Origin: Kribbella sp. CA-293567
Lineage (GTDB): Bacteria > Actinomycetota > Actinomycetes > Propionibacteriales > Kribbellaceae
Reading direction: 5' to 3'
Length of the DNA stretch: 64,000 nt
NCBI RefSeq assembly: GCF_027627575.1
Contig: NZ_CP114065.1
Coordinates: 5,642,001 to 5,706,000 of the forward strand
Each line of letters begins with the position of its first letter. Position 1 is the first letter of the stretch. The notes below the pieces were generated by a model. That model was not told the origin of the DNA and searched no databases. It worked only from the letters and a program-made list of their open reading frames with translations. The translations under genes and the position numbers were made by a program. Below are positions 44,310 to 53,041 of the stretch, one piece after another.

Positions 44310-44786
44310 ATGAGCGAGCACGAGGACGACGAACTGCGGTGGCTCGACGAGCAGGAGAAGGCCGCGTGGACCGGGCTGATCTCCCTGGTCCTGCTCCTGC
44401 CCAGCAAGCTCGAGTCACCGCTGCGGCAGGAGCACGGCCTCACCCTGTTCGAGTACGTCGTCCTCAGCCATCTCTCCGAAGCCCCCGACCGCAGACTGCG
44501 GATGGGTGAGCTCGCCTTCCTCGCCAGCGGGTCGCTCTCCCGTCTGTCCAACGTCGTCAAACGCTGCGAACAGCGCGGCTGGATCGTCCGGAACCCCGAC
44601 CCGGCCGACGGCCGCTACACCCTCGCCGAGCTCACCGACGCCGGCTTCGACCTGGTCGAACTGGCCGCGCCCACGCACCTGCGCTCAGTACGCCGTACCG
44701 TCCTCGACGCGCTCAACCCGACCGACCGGAAGGCCCTCGCCCGCATCGCCGAGAAGCTTCACATCGTCCCCGCCGACTTCGGCTGA
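44310..44786 (+). CDS. MarR family transcriptional regulator
   Basis: 158 residues. SPLRQEHGLTLFEYVVLSHL, RMGELAFLASGSLSRLSNVV and GWIVRNPDPADGRYTLAELT form the winged helix with the family Asp-Gly-Arg wing. It is divergent from RidA and probably represses it through the two palindromes. Converges with the hydrolase at 44812, 25 bp away. Confidence 0.92.
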   Translation: MSEHEDDELRWLDEQEKAAWTGLISLVLLLPSKLESPLRQEHGLTLFEYVVLSHLSEAPDRRLRMGELAFLASGSLSRLSNVVKRCEQRGWIVRNPDPADGRYTLAELTDAGFDLVELAAPTHLRSVRRTVLDALNPTDRKALARIAEKLHIVPADFG

Positions 44787-44811
44787 CCCCGGCGGGTTCG
44801 AGCGGCCGGGC

Positions 44812-45771
44812 CTAACCGAGGAAACTGGTCAGCTCGCTGATGACCGCCTGAGGATTCTCTTCGGCGAGGAAGTGGCCGGTGCCCGGAACCTTGTGAACCC
44901 GTACGTCGGTGCCCTGCCCCGCCCAGGCGGCCTGGTTGGACTCGAAGCTGTACTCCGAGGTCAGGCCGAGGAACGGTGCGGTGATCTTGCCGTAGCCGGC
45001 GAAGTCGAGCACGTCCTGGTGGAACGCCTGGTACCACGCGTTGCCCGCGCGGATCGCCTCCGGACCGGCGTACGCGTGGGCGTAGACGCGCCGGGACAGT
45101 TCGCCGATGGTGGACGGGTCCGGCGGGAAGGCGTCCATGAAGTAGTCGACGATGTACCGCGACCGGCCGGTGATCAGCTTCTCGGGCAGACTCTGGACCT
45201 GGTTGAAGGCGAACCACCACAGGCTGAAGCCGTGGCCGGGGCGTACCAGCAGCGGGATGTCGTAGAGGGACGGGTCGGGATGGCCGACGTCCATCAGGAC
45301 GACCTTGCGGGTCGCGGCGCGGTGGTTGACCGCGAAGCTGTGCGCGACCATCGCGCCGATGTCATGGCCGGCGATGTGGACCGAGTCGTAGCCGAGGTGC
45401 CGGATCAGCGTGTGGACGTCAGCGGCCATCGTCTTCTTGTCGTAACCGCCCGCCGGCTTGGCCGATCCGCCCATTCCTCGCAGGTCGACGGCGATCACCG
45501 TGTAGCGCTTCGCCAGCGCCGGCAGGATCTTGTGGAACGACCACCAGGTCTGCGGCCAGCCCGGCAGGAGTACCAGCGGCTCACCCCGGCCGCCGATCAC
45601 GTAGTGCTGACCCTTCGCGTACTTGCTCCGCAACCCCAGTGTGCGCGCCAGCGCAGCGTCCGACGGTACGCCGCCGCCCGTCGCTTCCGCGGCCGTCGCC
45701 GACCCAGTGACACCGGCCGCCACCGCCGCTCCGGCACCGAGCGCGAGCAACCGCCTCCGGTTCAGGTCCAT
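44812..45771 (-). CDS. Tat-exported alpha/beta hydrolase (epoxide hydrolase-like)
   Basis: 319 residues from ATG 45771 (MDLNRRRLLALGAGAAVAAG, a Tat signal). HGxP-like LPGWPQTWW, nucleophile Asp in GHDIGAMVAH and late GTGHFLAEENP (His) match epoxide hydrolase and dehalogenase families, where Asp forms the ester intermediate. Substrate unknown. The open frame extends upstream to 45852, but the twin-arginine start is preferred. Confidence 0.85.
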   Translation of the reverse strand: MDLNRRRLLALGAGAAVAAGVTGSATAAEATGGGVPSDAALARTLGLRSKYAKGQHYVIGGRGEPLVLLPGWPQTWWSFHKILPALAKRYTVIAVDLRGMGGSAKPAGGYDKKTMAADVHTLIRHLGYDSVHIAGHDIGAMVAHSFAVNHRAATRKVVLMDVGHPDPSLYDIPLLVRPGHGFSLWWFAFNQVQSLPEKLITGRSRYIVDYFMDAFPPDPSTIGELSRRVYAHAYAGPEAIRAGNAWYQAFHQDVLDFAGYGKITAPFLGLTSEYSFESNQAAWAGQGTDVRVHKVPGTGHFLAEENPQAVISELTSFLG

Positions 45772-45885
45772 GGAAAACCCCACCCTTCGCCAGGCGCCAC
45801 CGCGGGTCGGTGCCGCCGTGCAGGGCACGGTAGATACGTCATGGGTCACCATCGCCTGGATGTGCGACCCATCTAATTGTTCCGG

Positions 45886-46314
45886 CTAGCTGCCGAGCGC
45901 GGCGACGAGAATGACGAGCAGGCTCAGGACGACGATCAGCCCGACCAGGGCGAGGAGTACGCCGAGGCCGTTGCGCTTCACCTTGGTGTGGCCGATGCTG
46001 CCGGCGGAGGCGAACTGGTGGTACGGCGCCGCGTAAAACACCGGCACGACCTGGTTCGGCACCACGGTGAAGTCGATCGAGGCCTTGCCGAACGTGCGCA
46101 TCCACTGGGAGTGGATGTCGACGTGCAGCGGTCCGGCATAGACCGGGATGTCGTTGCGGCCGTGCTTCACCGACACCGGGTAGCCGTTCAGACGCACCGT
46201 CGGCGGAATCATGTTGCTGGTCATGACGCTGCCTTGGATGGTCAGGTGCAGCATCCCCATCGGGTACTGCGGCGGCTGCTGCTGGTACGGCGAAGGCGGC
46301 TGCTGGTGGCTCAT
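45886..46314 (-). CDS. Small membrane-anchored protein, function unknown
   Basis: 142 residues. A Pro/Gln-rich N-terminus (QQPPSPYQQQPPQYP), a beta-rich middle (VRLNGYPVSVKHGRNDIPVY) and one C-terminal hydrophobic helix (residues about 115-140) suggest a tail-anchored protein. I do not recognise the family beyond similar actinobacterial hypotheticals. It stands alone, 110 bp after the Tat hydrolase start and 30 bp downstream of the PEP-mutase-like gene stop. Confidence 0.65.
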   Translation of the reverse strand: MSHQQPPSPYQQQPPQYPMGMLHLTIQGSVMTSNMIPPTVRLNGYPVSVKHGRNDIPVYAGPLHVDIHSQWMRTFGKASIDFTVVPNQVVPVFYAAPYHQFASAGSIGHTKVKRNGLGVLLALVGLIVVLSLLVILVAALGS

Positions 46315-46344
46315 GCGGCCCAACGATAGAACGACAGCCGGTCG

Positions 46345-47106
46345 TCAGCGCCAGGGGTCGACCAGGGCGGTGAGGTTCTCGGCCAGCGCCATCTGCAGGA
46401 GCGGGCCGAAGGTGATCCGGTGGACTCCGGCCGCCTTCAGCTCCTCGAAAGATCCCGAGTAGGCGCCGTTGATCGGGTGGGCGGTGACGTTGAGCGGCCC
46501 GGACAGCTCCGCGAGAAGGATGCCGAGGCTCTCCGCGTCGGGGATGTTGACCGGGTAGACGCAGCGGGCGCCGGCGGCTTCGCAGGCCTGGGAGCGGCGT
46601 ACCGCCTCGGCGAGCGGGTCGTCGAACGTCTTGACCTTGCCGACGAAGGCGTCGGTGCGGGCGTTGATGACCAGCTCGATGTCGGCCTGGTCGGCCGCGG
46701 CGCGCAGGGCGCCGATGTAGTCGGCGTGCTCCTCGACCTCGCGCAACCGGCCCTCGCTGTGCACGGTGTCCTCGATATTGATGCCGACGGCACCCGCCTC
46801 CAGCACCCGCTCCACCAGCTCGGCCGCCGGAGTGTCGTAGCCGGATTCCACGTCCGCGGTCACCGGTACGTCGACCGCGGCGGTGATCCGCCGGATGCCG
46901 TCGAGCGCGTCGTCGAGAGTCATTCCTTCGTTGTCCGCCTGGCCGCGGGAGTCGGCCAGCGGATGACTGCCGATGCTCAGCGCCGGGAAGCCGGCGGCGA
47001 CGACTGCTCGCGCCGACCACGCGTCCCAGACGGTCGGCAGCACCAGAGTGCTGCCGGTGTGGTGGAGCCGGAGGAGTTCACTGGCCTTCGCCGCGAGATC
47101 GGTCAT
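46345..47106 (-). CDS. Isocitrate lyase/PEP mutase superfamily protein
   Basis: 253 residues from ATG 47106. LVLPTVWDAWSARAVVAAGF, VTADVESGY (metal site), GAVGINIEDTVHSEG and NARTDAF define the PEP mutase/isocitrate lyase barrel. Many actinobacterial members are annotated as oxaloacetate decarboxylase-like or carboxyvinyl-phosphonate-type enzymes; the reaction is not fixed by sequence. The TTG at 47142 would add 12 residues; GAGGAG is 16 nt upstream of the ATG. Confidence 0.85.
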   Translation of the reverse strand: MTDLAAKASELLRLHHTGSTLVLPTVWDAWSARAVVAAGFPALSIGSHPLADSRGQADNEGMTLDDALDGIRRITAAVDVPVTADVESGYDTPAAELVERVLEAGAVGINIEDTVHSEGRLREVEEHADYIGALRAAADQADIELVINARTDAFVGKVKTFDDPLAEAVRRSQACEAAGARCVYPVNIPDAESLGILLAELSGPLNVTAHPINGAYSGSFEELKAAGVHRITFGPLLQMALAENLTALVDPWR

Positions 47107-47178
47107 GGCGTCATTGAACTCCTCCGCGGCCCGAACGTTCAACTGTCGTCGTACGACGGCGTGGTGAAGCCAGCAGCC

Positions 47179-48705
47179 CTACTCCACCAGTCGTCCGCTG
47201 ATGGTGACGAACGAGTGCGGTGGCAGTTCGAGTTCGAGACCGCCGGGGGTCTGGGTGAGCGCATCGAACGGCTTGGCCTCGACCGCCGTGCCGGTCACCG
47301 TGTTGTGGCGCTGCGGCGCGTCGGCGGTCAGGATCCGTGCGGCCGGGCCGGCCAGCCGGCCGCCGCGCAGGTCGAGGGTGAGGGCGACCGGGCGGTCCGC
47401 GTCGAGGTTGGTGACGGAGAACAGTACGGTGCCGTCCTTGACGCTTGCCGACATCGAGAGCGTGTCCAGCTCTTCCTCACCGACCTGGACGCTGGTGCCC
47501 GACGTCCGCAGGTGCACCGCCAGGGAGGCCGCGTCCTGGTGGCCCTTGTTCATCTCGAACACGTGGTACGTCGGGGTGAGCACCAGCCGGTCCTCGTCGG
47601 TCAGCAGCATCGCCTGCAGGACGTTGACGGTCTGGGCGATGTTCGCCATCACCAGCCGATCGGCGCGGCGATGGAAGACGTCGAAGTGCACGCTGGCCAC
47701 CAGCGCGTCCCGGAGGGTGTTCTGCTGGTGGAGGAAGCCCGGATTGGTGCCCGGGGCAACATCCCACCAGGTGCCCCACTCGTCGAGCACCAGCCCGACC
47801 TTCTTCCCCGGGTCGTAGCAGTCCATCACCGCCGAGTGGCCGGCCAGCAGCTGGTCGATCCGACGCGCCGCGATCATCGTCCGGTAGTACTGCTCGGTGT
47901 CGAACTCCGTGGCGCTGCCTTTGCGGTCCCAATGGCCCGAGGTGGTGTAGTAGTGGACCGAGATGCCCTGGTAGTAGCCGCGAGGTTCGCTTGTGGACCC
48001 CAGACTGCTGATCGCCTTCATCAGCGTCTCGGTCCAGGCGTAGTCGTCGTTGTTGGCCCCCGCCGCGATCCGGTACAGCCGGTTGTCGCCGTGATCACGG
48101 CAGTACGTCGCGAACTGCCGCGCCAGATCCGCGTACGCCTCGGCCCGCAGGTTGCCACCACACCCCCAGGCCTCGTTGCCGATCCCCCAGAACGGCACCC
48201 GCCACGGCTCCTCCCGGCCGTTCTCCGTCCGCAACCGGCCCATCGGGGAGTCTTTGCTGCCGGTCAGATACTCGATCCAGTCGCTCATCTCCCGCACCGT
48301 GCCGCTGCCGACGTTGCCGTTCACGTACGGGTCGGCGCCCAGCAGTTCGCACAGAGCCAGGAAGTCGTGGGTGCCGAAGTGGTTGTTCTCCACCACCTTG
48401 CCCCAGTGACTGTTGACCATCGAAGGCCGCGACCCCCGCGGGCCGATCCCGTCCCGCCAGTGGTACTCGTCGGCGAAACACCCACCCGGCCACCGCAGGT
48501 TCGGGATGTTCAGCCGGCGCAGCGCCTCCACCACGTCGAGCCGGATGCCGCCCTCGTTCGGAATCTCCGAGTCCTCGCCGACGTAGAACCCGTCGTAGAT
48601 GCAGCGTCCCAGATGCTCGGCGAAATGGCCGTACAACTGCCGGCTGATCACCGGACCTTCCAGATCCAGGTCGACGATCGCACGGGCCGCGGGCTGGGGA
48701 CTCAT
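47179..48705 (-). CDS. Alpha-L-arabinofuranosidase (GH51)
   Basis: 508 residues, intracellular (no signal peptide). [20 protein letters not shown] and [20 protein letters not shown] are the GH51 N-terminal marks; acid/base Glu in [11 protein letters not shown], nucleophile Glu in VLDEWGTWW. The C-terminal beta domain runs to the end. It removes arabinofuranosyl units from oligosaccharides imported by the cell. A LacI-type operator lies upstream at 48748. Confidence 0.93.
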   Translation of the reverse strand: MSPQPAARAIVDLDLEGPVISRQLYGHFAEHLGRCIYDGFYVGEDSEIPNEGGIRLDVVEALRRLNIPNLRWPGGCFADEYHWRDGIGPRGSRPSMVNSHWGKVVENNHFGTHDFLALCELLGADPYVNGNVGSGTVREMSDWIEYLTGSKDSPMGRLRTENGREEPWRVPFWGIGNEAWGCGGNLRAEAYADLARQFATYCRDHGDNRLYRIAAGANNDDYAWTETLMKAISSLGSTSEPRGYYQGISVHYYTTSGHWDRKGSATEFDTEQYYRTMIAARRIDQLLAGHSAVMDCYDPGKKVGLVLDEWGTWWDVAPGTNPGFLHQQNTLRDALVASVHFDVFHRRADRLVMANIAQTVNVLQAMLLTDEDRLVLTPTYHVFEMNKGHQDAASLAVHLRTSGTSVQVGEEELDTLSMSASVKDGTVLFSVTNLDADRPVALTLDLRGGRLAGPAARILTADAPQRHNTVTGTAVEAKPFDALTQTPGGLELELPPHSFVTISGRLVE

Positions 48706-48747
48706 CAAGGGGCTCCTCCGAGCTGGAAGTCGCTGTCGAGGCACAAC

Positions 48748-48761
48748 TGTTAACGCTAACA
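48748..48761. promoter_or_regulatory. LacI-type operator upstream of GH51 gene
   Basis: TGTTAACGCTAACA, TGTTA/TAACA arms around ACGC with a central CG, 43 bp upstream of the arabinofuranosidase start. The matching regulator is not in this window. Confidence 0.75.
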
Positions 48762-48958
48762 ACGATGTCGTCAAGATGGTCCGGTCGGCGGACCAGCGCC
48801 TCCGGTTCTGATCATTGATCACGGATGGATAACATCTGGGCGACACTCGCCCTCGGCCGTAACTCTGGGCCTCGGGCATCAGTTATGGGGCTGACCTGCG
48901 ATGCCAGGCCGTGACCGGCGAACCCCCCTCTTCGCCGATCCAGGGAGTTGAGGCGCCC

Positions 48959-51715
48959 ATGACCCGAGGAACCGCCGCGCGGGCGGCGGACCGTGACTTC
49001 GTCGGCCGGACCGAAGAACTCCGCCGGCTGACCGACCTCGCCCACAAGGTCCGCTCCGGGCAGCACCGGACCGCGGTGATCCGGGGTGCGCCGGGAATCG
49101 GCAAGTCGGCCCTGATCAGCCGGTTCCTGGCCGACCTCGAGGGCTTCACCGTGCTGTCGGCGATCGGCGACCTCTCCGAACGCCCGCTGGAGCTGGGCAT
49201 CGTCGACCAGTTGCTGTCCCGGGTACCGGCCGAGACAAGGTCCCGGACACCGGCCCTCGGCGCCGCCAGACTGCCGGGCGCCAACCCGCTCGCGATCGGA
49301 ACCCAGCTCCTGGAGCTCGTCGGCGAACTGACGCCGGTCGCCCTCGTCGTCGACGATCTCCAATGGGCGGACCACTCGTCCCTGCAGGCGCTGCGATTCC
49401 TGCTCCGGCGAATCTGGTCGGAGGAAGTGCTGGTCGTGCTTCTGGCCCGCTCCGGGGAGCAGCCCGACGACCCGGCCGTCGATCGTCTGCTCCATGCGAC
49501 TCCGGCGGAGCTTCAGCTCGAACTCGGCGGTCTGGACCTGGTCGACGTGGCCGATCTCGCCCGGCAGCTGTCCGGCCACCAGCTACCGACCGCGACGGTC
49601 CGGCGGTTCCACTCGTTCACCCGCGGTCATCCTCTGCTGCTACGCACGATCCTGCGCGAGGTCGGGTCCCAGCAATCGCCCGGGATCGACTGGGGCCGGA
49701 CGGTTCCGCCGTCGGTGGCGACCGGAGTACGGCGCCGGTTCGAGAACCTTCCGCCGCCGTCCCAGGCGCTGCTCGAGGCGCTGGCCGTCCTCGGCGGCAG
49801 ACCCTCGCTTGCGCAGGCCGCCGAGGTGGCTGCGGTCGAAACGGCGGCTGAAGCACTCGGGCCCGCGATCGAGGCCGGCCTGGCGATCTGGTTCCCCGAG
49901 GAACCGTCCTGCCCGGTCTCCATCACCCACGAACTGCAGCGCGAGGCGATCTACTCGGCGCTGAGCCCCGTCCGGCGCGGCTCGCTGCACCAGCGGGCCG
50001 CCACCACGGTCGAGCATCTGCAGGCCTGGCGGCACCGGGTGGCGGCGGTCAGTTCGACCGACGCGAAGCTGGCCCGGCAGCTGGAGCAGGCAGCCGGCGA
50101 AGAAGGGGCCCAAGGCAACCATGACGCCGCCGCGACGTTCCTGGGCTGGGCTGCCGAGCTCGCGCCCTGGGGTCCGTTGAGCGAGAAGCTGCTGCTGACC
50201 TCGATGATCCACATCATGTTCAGCCCCGGCCGGGGCCGCGCCAGGACGCTGTATGCCCGCGCGACCCGCTGCGCGCCGTCGGCGCTGCGCAGCCTGGCTC
50301 TCGGTCTGTGCGAGCTCTACGTCACCGGCGAGCGAAGCGCTGCCGAAGATCATCTCCGGGAAGCCTTCGAGGTCAGCACGGCGATCGCCTCGGAAGGCTG
50401 GGTGCGCGGTACGGCGGCCGCCGGGCTGACCGGTATCAGCGTCTGGCGCGGCGACGCCGACAGCGCCATGAGGTACGCCGACGTCGCGCTGACCACCCCC
50501 GGCGTACCGGTGCAGCAGCGTGACTACGTGGCTTGTCTGCGCGCTGTCGCCCGCAGCCGGCGCGACGGGCTTCCGGCCGGCCTCGACGAACTTCGTCATC
50601 TCTCCGATCATCCGTCCGACGTGTCGACCCACGATCTCGAGGCGCTGGCCTGCCGCGGTGCCATCCGGACACTGACCGGGCTGATCGAGGAGGCCGAAGG
50701 CGATCTCACCGAGGTGGTCCGACGTCAGGAAGCCGGTGTCCCGATGCTGTCCGGGGTCCAGCCGCACTGCTATCTGGCCGCGGCGCAGTACCAGTTGGGT
50801 GACTGGGACAGCAGCGCGCTGACGATGCGCCGGGCCTCACTGCTGGTGGACGAGGACCAGCCGGCGATGAACCAGGTGATCAGCCACCTGGCCGCTTCGC
50901 TGGTTCCGTCGGCCCGCGGCGACTGGAGCACGGCGGACGGCCTGGTCCGGTCTGCCCAGACCGCCGCCCGGCGGTTCGGCGGTCCGCAGGATCTCCGGTA
51001 CGCCGCCATCGCGGCCGGCCTGCTGTGCGAGGCCCGTGGCGACAGCCGCGGCGTCCTGCGTGCGCTGAGTGTCGTGCCCGGGCTGCGTTCCCGAGGTGGT
51101 CCGCCGAGCGGGCTGCACGAGTGGTGGAGCACCTTCTGGGGACCGTTGCTGATCCACTCCTTGCAGGACAGCGGAGAACTCGCGGAGGCGGCCGGTGAAC
51201 TGACAGCGCTGCGGGAGCGTGCTCAGGACAGCACGATGCTGGGCAGTACGATCGCCCGGCTGGCCGCACGCCAGGCCGATGCCGAGGGCAACAAACAGCT
51301 GGCGATCGACCTGGCGGAGGAGCAGCTCCGCACGCTGCTCGCACCGCGGCCACGGCTGGCCGACGGGTTGCTCTTCCACGAGCACGGCCGGCGGTTGCTC
51401 GGCATCGGCGACCGCATCGGCGCGGCGCGCTGGCTCACCGCCGCGGATCAGTGTCTCGGCGCCCTGTCGGCCCTGCCCTACCGCCGGCGGCTGGCCACCG
51501 ATCTGGCGATGCTGACCGCCGAACCCGTACCGCGGCGGCTGCCCGAGCTGACGGCACGCGAACGCGAGGTGACCGAACTGGTGCTGCGTGACCTCACCAA
51601 CCGGGAGATCGCGGCCGAGCTCTTCGTCAGCCCCAAGACCGTCGAGTACCACCTGCGCAACATCTTCGCCCGGCTCGGCATCGGCTCCCGGCGAGAGCTG
51701 CGCGGCCTATTCTGA
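48959..51715 (+). CDS. LuxR family regulator of the LAL type
   Basis: 918 residues. ATPase domain with Walker A GAPGIGKS (43-50) and Walker B VALVVDDLQWAD (127-138), a long helical TPR-like middle (residues 320-830), and a LuxR helix-turn-helix at the end (LTAREREVTELVLRDLTNRE to LFVSPKTVEYHLRNIFARLG). LAL regulators are large activators of pathway or stress genes. It is divergent from GH51 and upstream of the Trp-repeat gene pair, which is its most likely target by position. ATG 48959 has GAGG 7 nt upstream; the open frame starts earlier. Confidence 0.9.
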   Translation: MTRGTAARAADRDFVGRTEELRRLTDLAHKVRSGQHRTAVIRGAPGIGKSALISRFLADLEGFTVLSAIGDLSERPLELGIVDQLLSRVPAETRSRTPALGAARLPGANPLAIGTQLLELVGELTPVALVVDDLQWADHSSLQALRFLLRRIWSEEVLVVLLARSGEQPDDPAVDRLLHATPAELQLELGGLDLVDVADLARQLSGHQLPTATVRRFHSFTRGHPLLLRTILREVGSQQSPGIDWGRTVPPSVATGVRRRFENLPPPSQALLEALAVLGGRPSLAQAAEVAAVETAAEALGPAIEAGLAIWFPEEPSCPVSITHELQREAIYSALSPVRRGSLHQRAATTVEHLQAWRHRVAAVSSTDAKLARQLEQAAGEEGAQGNHDAAATFLGWAAELAPWGPLSEKLLLTSMIHIMFSPGRGRARTLYARATRCAPSALRSLALGLCELYVTGERSAAEDHLREAFEVSTAIASEGWVRGTAAAGLTGISVWRGDADSAMRYADVALTTPGVPVQQRDYVACLRAVARSRRDGLPAGLDELRHLSDHPSDVSTHDLEALACRGAIRTLTGLIEEAEGDLTEVVRRQEAGVPMLSGVQPHCYLAAAQYQLGDWDSSALTMRRASLLVDEDQPAMNQVISHLAASLVPSARGDWSTADGLVRSAQTAARRFGGPQDLRYAAIAAGLLCEARGDSRGVLRALSVVPGLRSRGGPPSGLHEWWSTFWGPLLIHSLQDSGELAEAAGELTALRERAQDSTMLGSTIARLAARQADAEGNKQLAIDLAEEQLRTLLAPRPRLADGLLFHEHGRRLLGIGDRIGAARWLTAADQCLGALSALPYRRRLATDLAMLTAEPVPRRLPELTAREREVTELVLRDLTNREIAAELFVSPKTVEYHLRNIFARLGIGSRRELRGLF

Positions 51716-51880
51716 CCGGCGGCTCCGTCCGGCCAGGACGACGGTCCGGGCCGGCCGCCTGATCGGGCAGCGGCGGGTGCACGATCGCTGGTCCGGCTTC
51801 TTCCCCGCCCGCGGTCCTGTACTGCAGATAGTGAGGCGTGCCGCCGCGGCGGCGTGGACCTCGATCGAAGGGAGCAGCCC

Positions 51881-53017
51881 GTGACCGAAGCGGAGGGATT
51901 TCGCTGGGTCGGCGAAGAGCAGGAAAGGTATCTCGCGGACAGCAGCTCGTCCGCCTGGCAGGGAAACTGGCCCGAGCACCTCGGCAGGTACCTGGACCAC
52001 TCCTGGCCCAACTGGCAGCAAGAGGACGACGAACGCCGTAGGGACTGGCTGGACGAACGCGTCCGGTCGATCGCTCTCGGCTGGATCGACAGCGAACAGC
52101 GGGGTCGTCTGGACACCCTGGCCGCCACCCACGGCGACTGGCGCGACTGGCTGCCGATCCAGCTCGACCAGTGGTGGCCGGACTGGTCGAGATCCACTCC
52201 CGGCGAGTTGGCCGCCTGGTTCGCCGGCGCCATGGACGGGCTGGTACCTCGACAAGTTGCCGCTCCCCCTGCGACCGCAACAGCAGCCAACCCGCTCGAC
52301 CTCGGCTGGCTGACCGCCGAGCAGCGAACCCAGCTCGACACCCTCACGCCCGTCCGAGGCGACTGGGGCAACTGGCTTCCCGCCCAGATGGACGAATGGT
52401 GGCCCGACTGGACCCACTCCGACCACGGCCAACTCACCACCTGGTTCGACTCCGCCCTCCCCAGCCTGCTGACCCCGCACCCCGCCGACCCGCGCGACCT
52501 CAGCTGGCTGACCCCCGAACAGCAGCACCACCTCGACACCCTCACCTCCACCAGAGGCAACTGGCAGGCCTGGCTTCCCGCCCAGATGGACGAATGGTGG
52601 CCCGGTTGGGCTCATTCCGGCCACGGCCAACTCATCACCTGGTTCGACTCCGCCCTCCCCAGTTTGCTGAGCCCCACGGCTCCGCGTGACGTCTCCTGGC
52701 TGAGCCCCGAACAGCGGTCCCAACTCGACGAGCTGACCGAGCTCCGCGGCGACTGGCACCACTGGCTGACCGAGGACCTCGATCGCCGGCGACCGGACTG
52801 GAGCGAACTTCCGCCCTCCGAGCTGGCCGGCTGGTTCGACGGAGTACTCCCGTTGCTGCTCCTGCCGGACGCCGAGCAGGGACTGACGGAGGCAATGACA
52901 ACGCTGACCGCCGACCTCGAGGCCGACGAGGTGCTGCAGGAGCTGATCGCGGACTTCACCGACGACGATCTCGCCGAGATCGTCGAAGCAGCACTGTCCT
53001 CGAGCCAACCCGCCTGA
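51881..53017 (+). CDS. Trp-rich tandem-repeat protein, family unknown
   Basis: 378 residues from GTG 51881 (GGGAG 6 nt upstream). It consists of about five repeats of 64-75 residues: a degenerate one at 9-67, then units starting at Trp68, Trp143, Trp209 and Trp273. The consensus is WLTxEQxxxLDTLTxxRGxW, then WLPAQMDEWWPDWxHS, then HGQLTTWFDSALPSLL. It has some 35 Trp, is acidic and has no Cys, signal peptide or membrane helix. The last 50 residues are acidic helix. I recognise no family. It is followed 24 bp later by the helical protein, so the two are an operon. Confidence 0.75.
   Translation: MTEAEGFRWVGEEQERYLADSSSSAWQGNWPEHLGRYLDHSWPNWQQEDDERRRDWLDERVRSIALGWIDSEQRGRLDTLAATHGDWRDWLPIQLDQWWPDWSRSTPGELAAWFAGAMDGLVPRQVAAPPATATAANPLDLGWLTAEQRTQLDTLTPVRGDWGNWLPAQMDEWWPDWTHSDHGQLTTWFDSALPSLLTPHPADPRDLSWLTPEQQHHLDTLTSTRGNWQAWLPAQMDEWWPGWAHSGHGQLITWFDSALPSLLSPTAPRDVSWLSPEQRSQLDELTELRGDWHHWLTEDLDRRRPDWSELPPSELAGWFDGVLPLLLLPDAEQGLTEAMTTLTADLEADEVLQELIADFTDDDLAEIVEAALSSSQPA
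52309..52677 (+). repeat. Near-identical 198-bp tandem coding repeat
   Basis: Repeat units two and three of the Trp-rich protein are nearly identical at the DNA level: TGGCTTCCCGCCCAGATGGA recurs exactly 198 bp apart (52373 and 52571), and GACTCCGCCCTCCCCAG follows in both. High DNA identity points to a recent in-frame duplication or gene conversion; the outer units have drifted. Confidence 0.85.
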
Positions 53018-53041
53018 CCCGGCCGAAGGAGACAGATCCCG

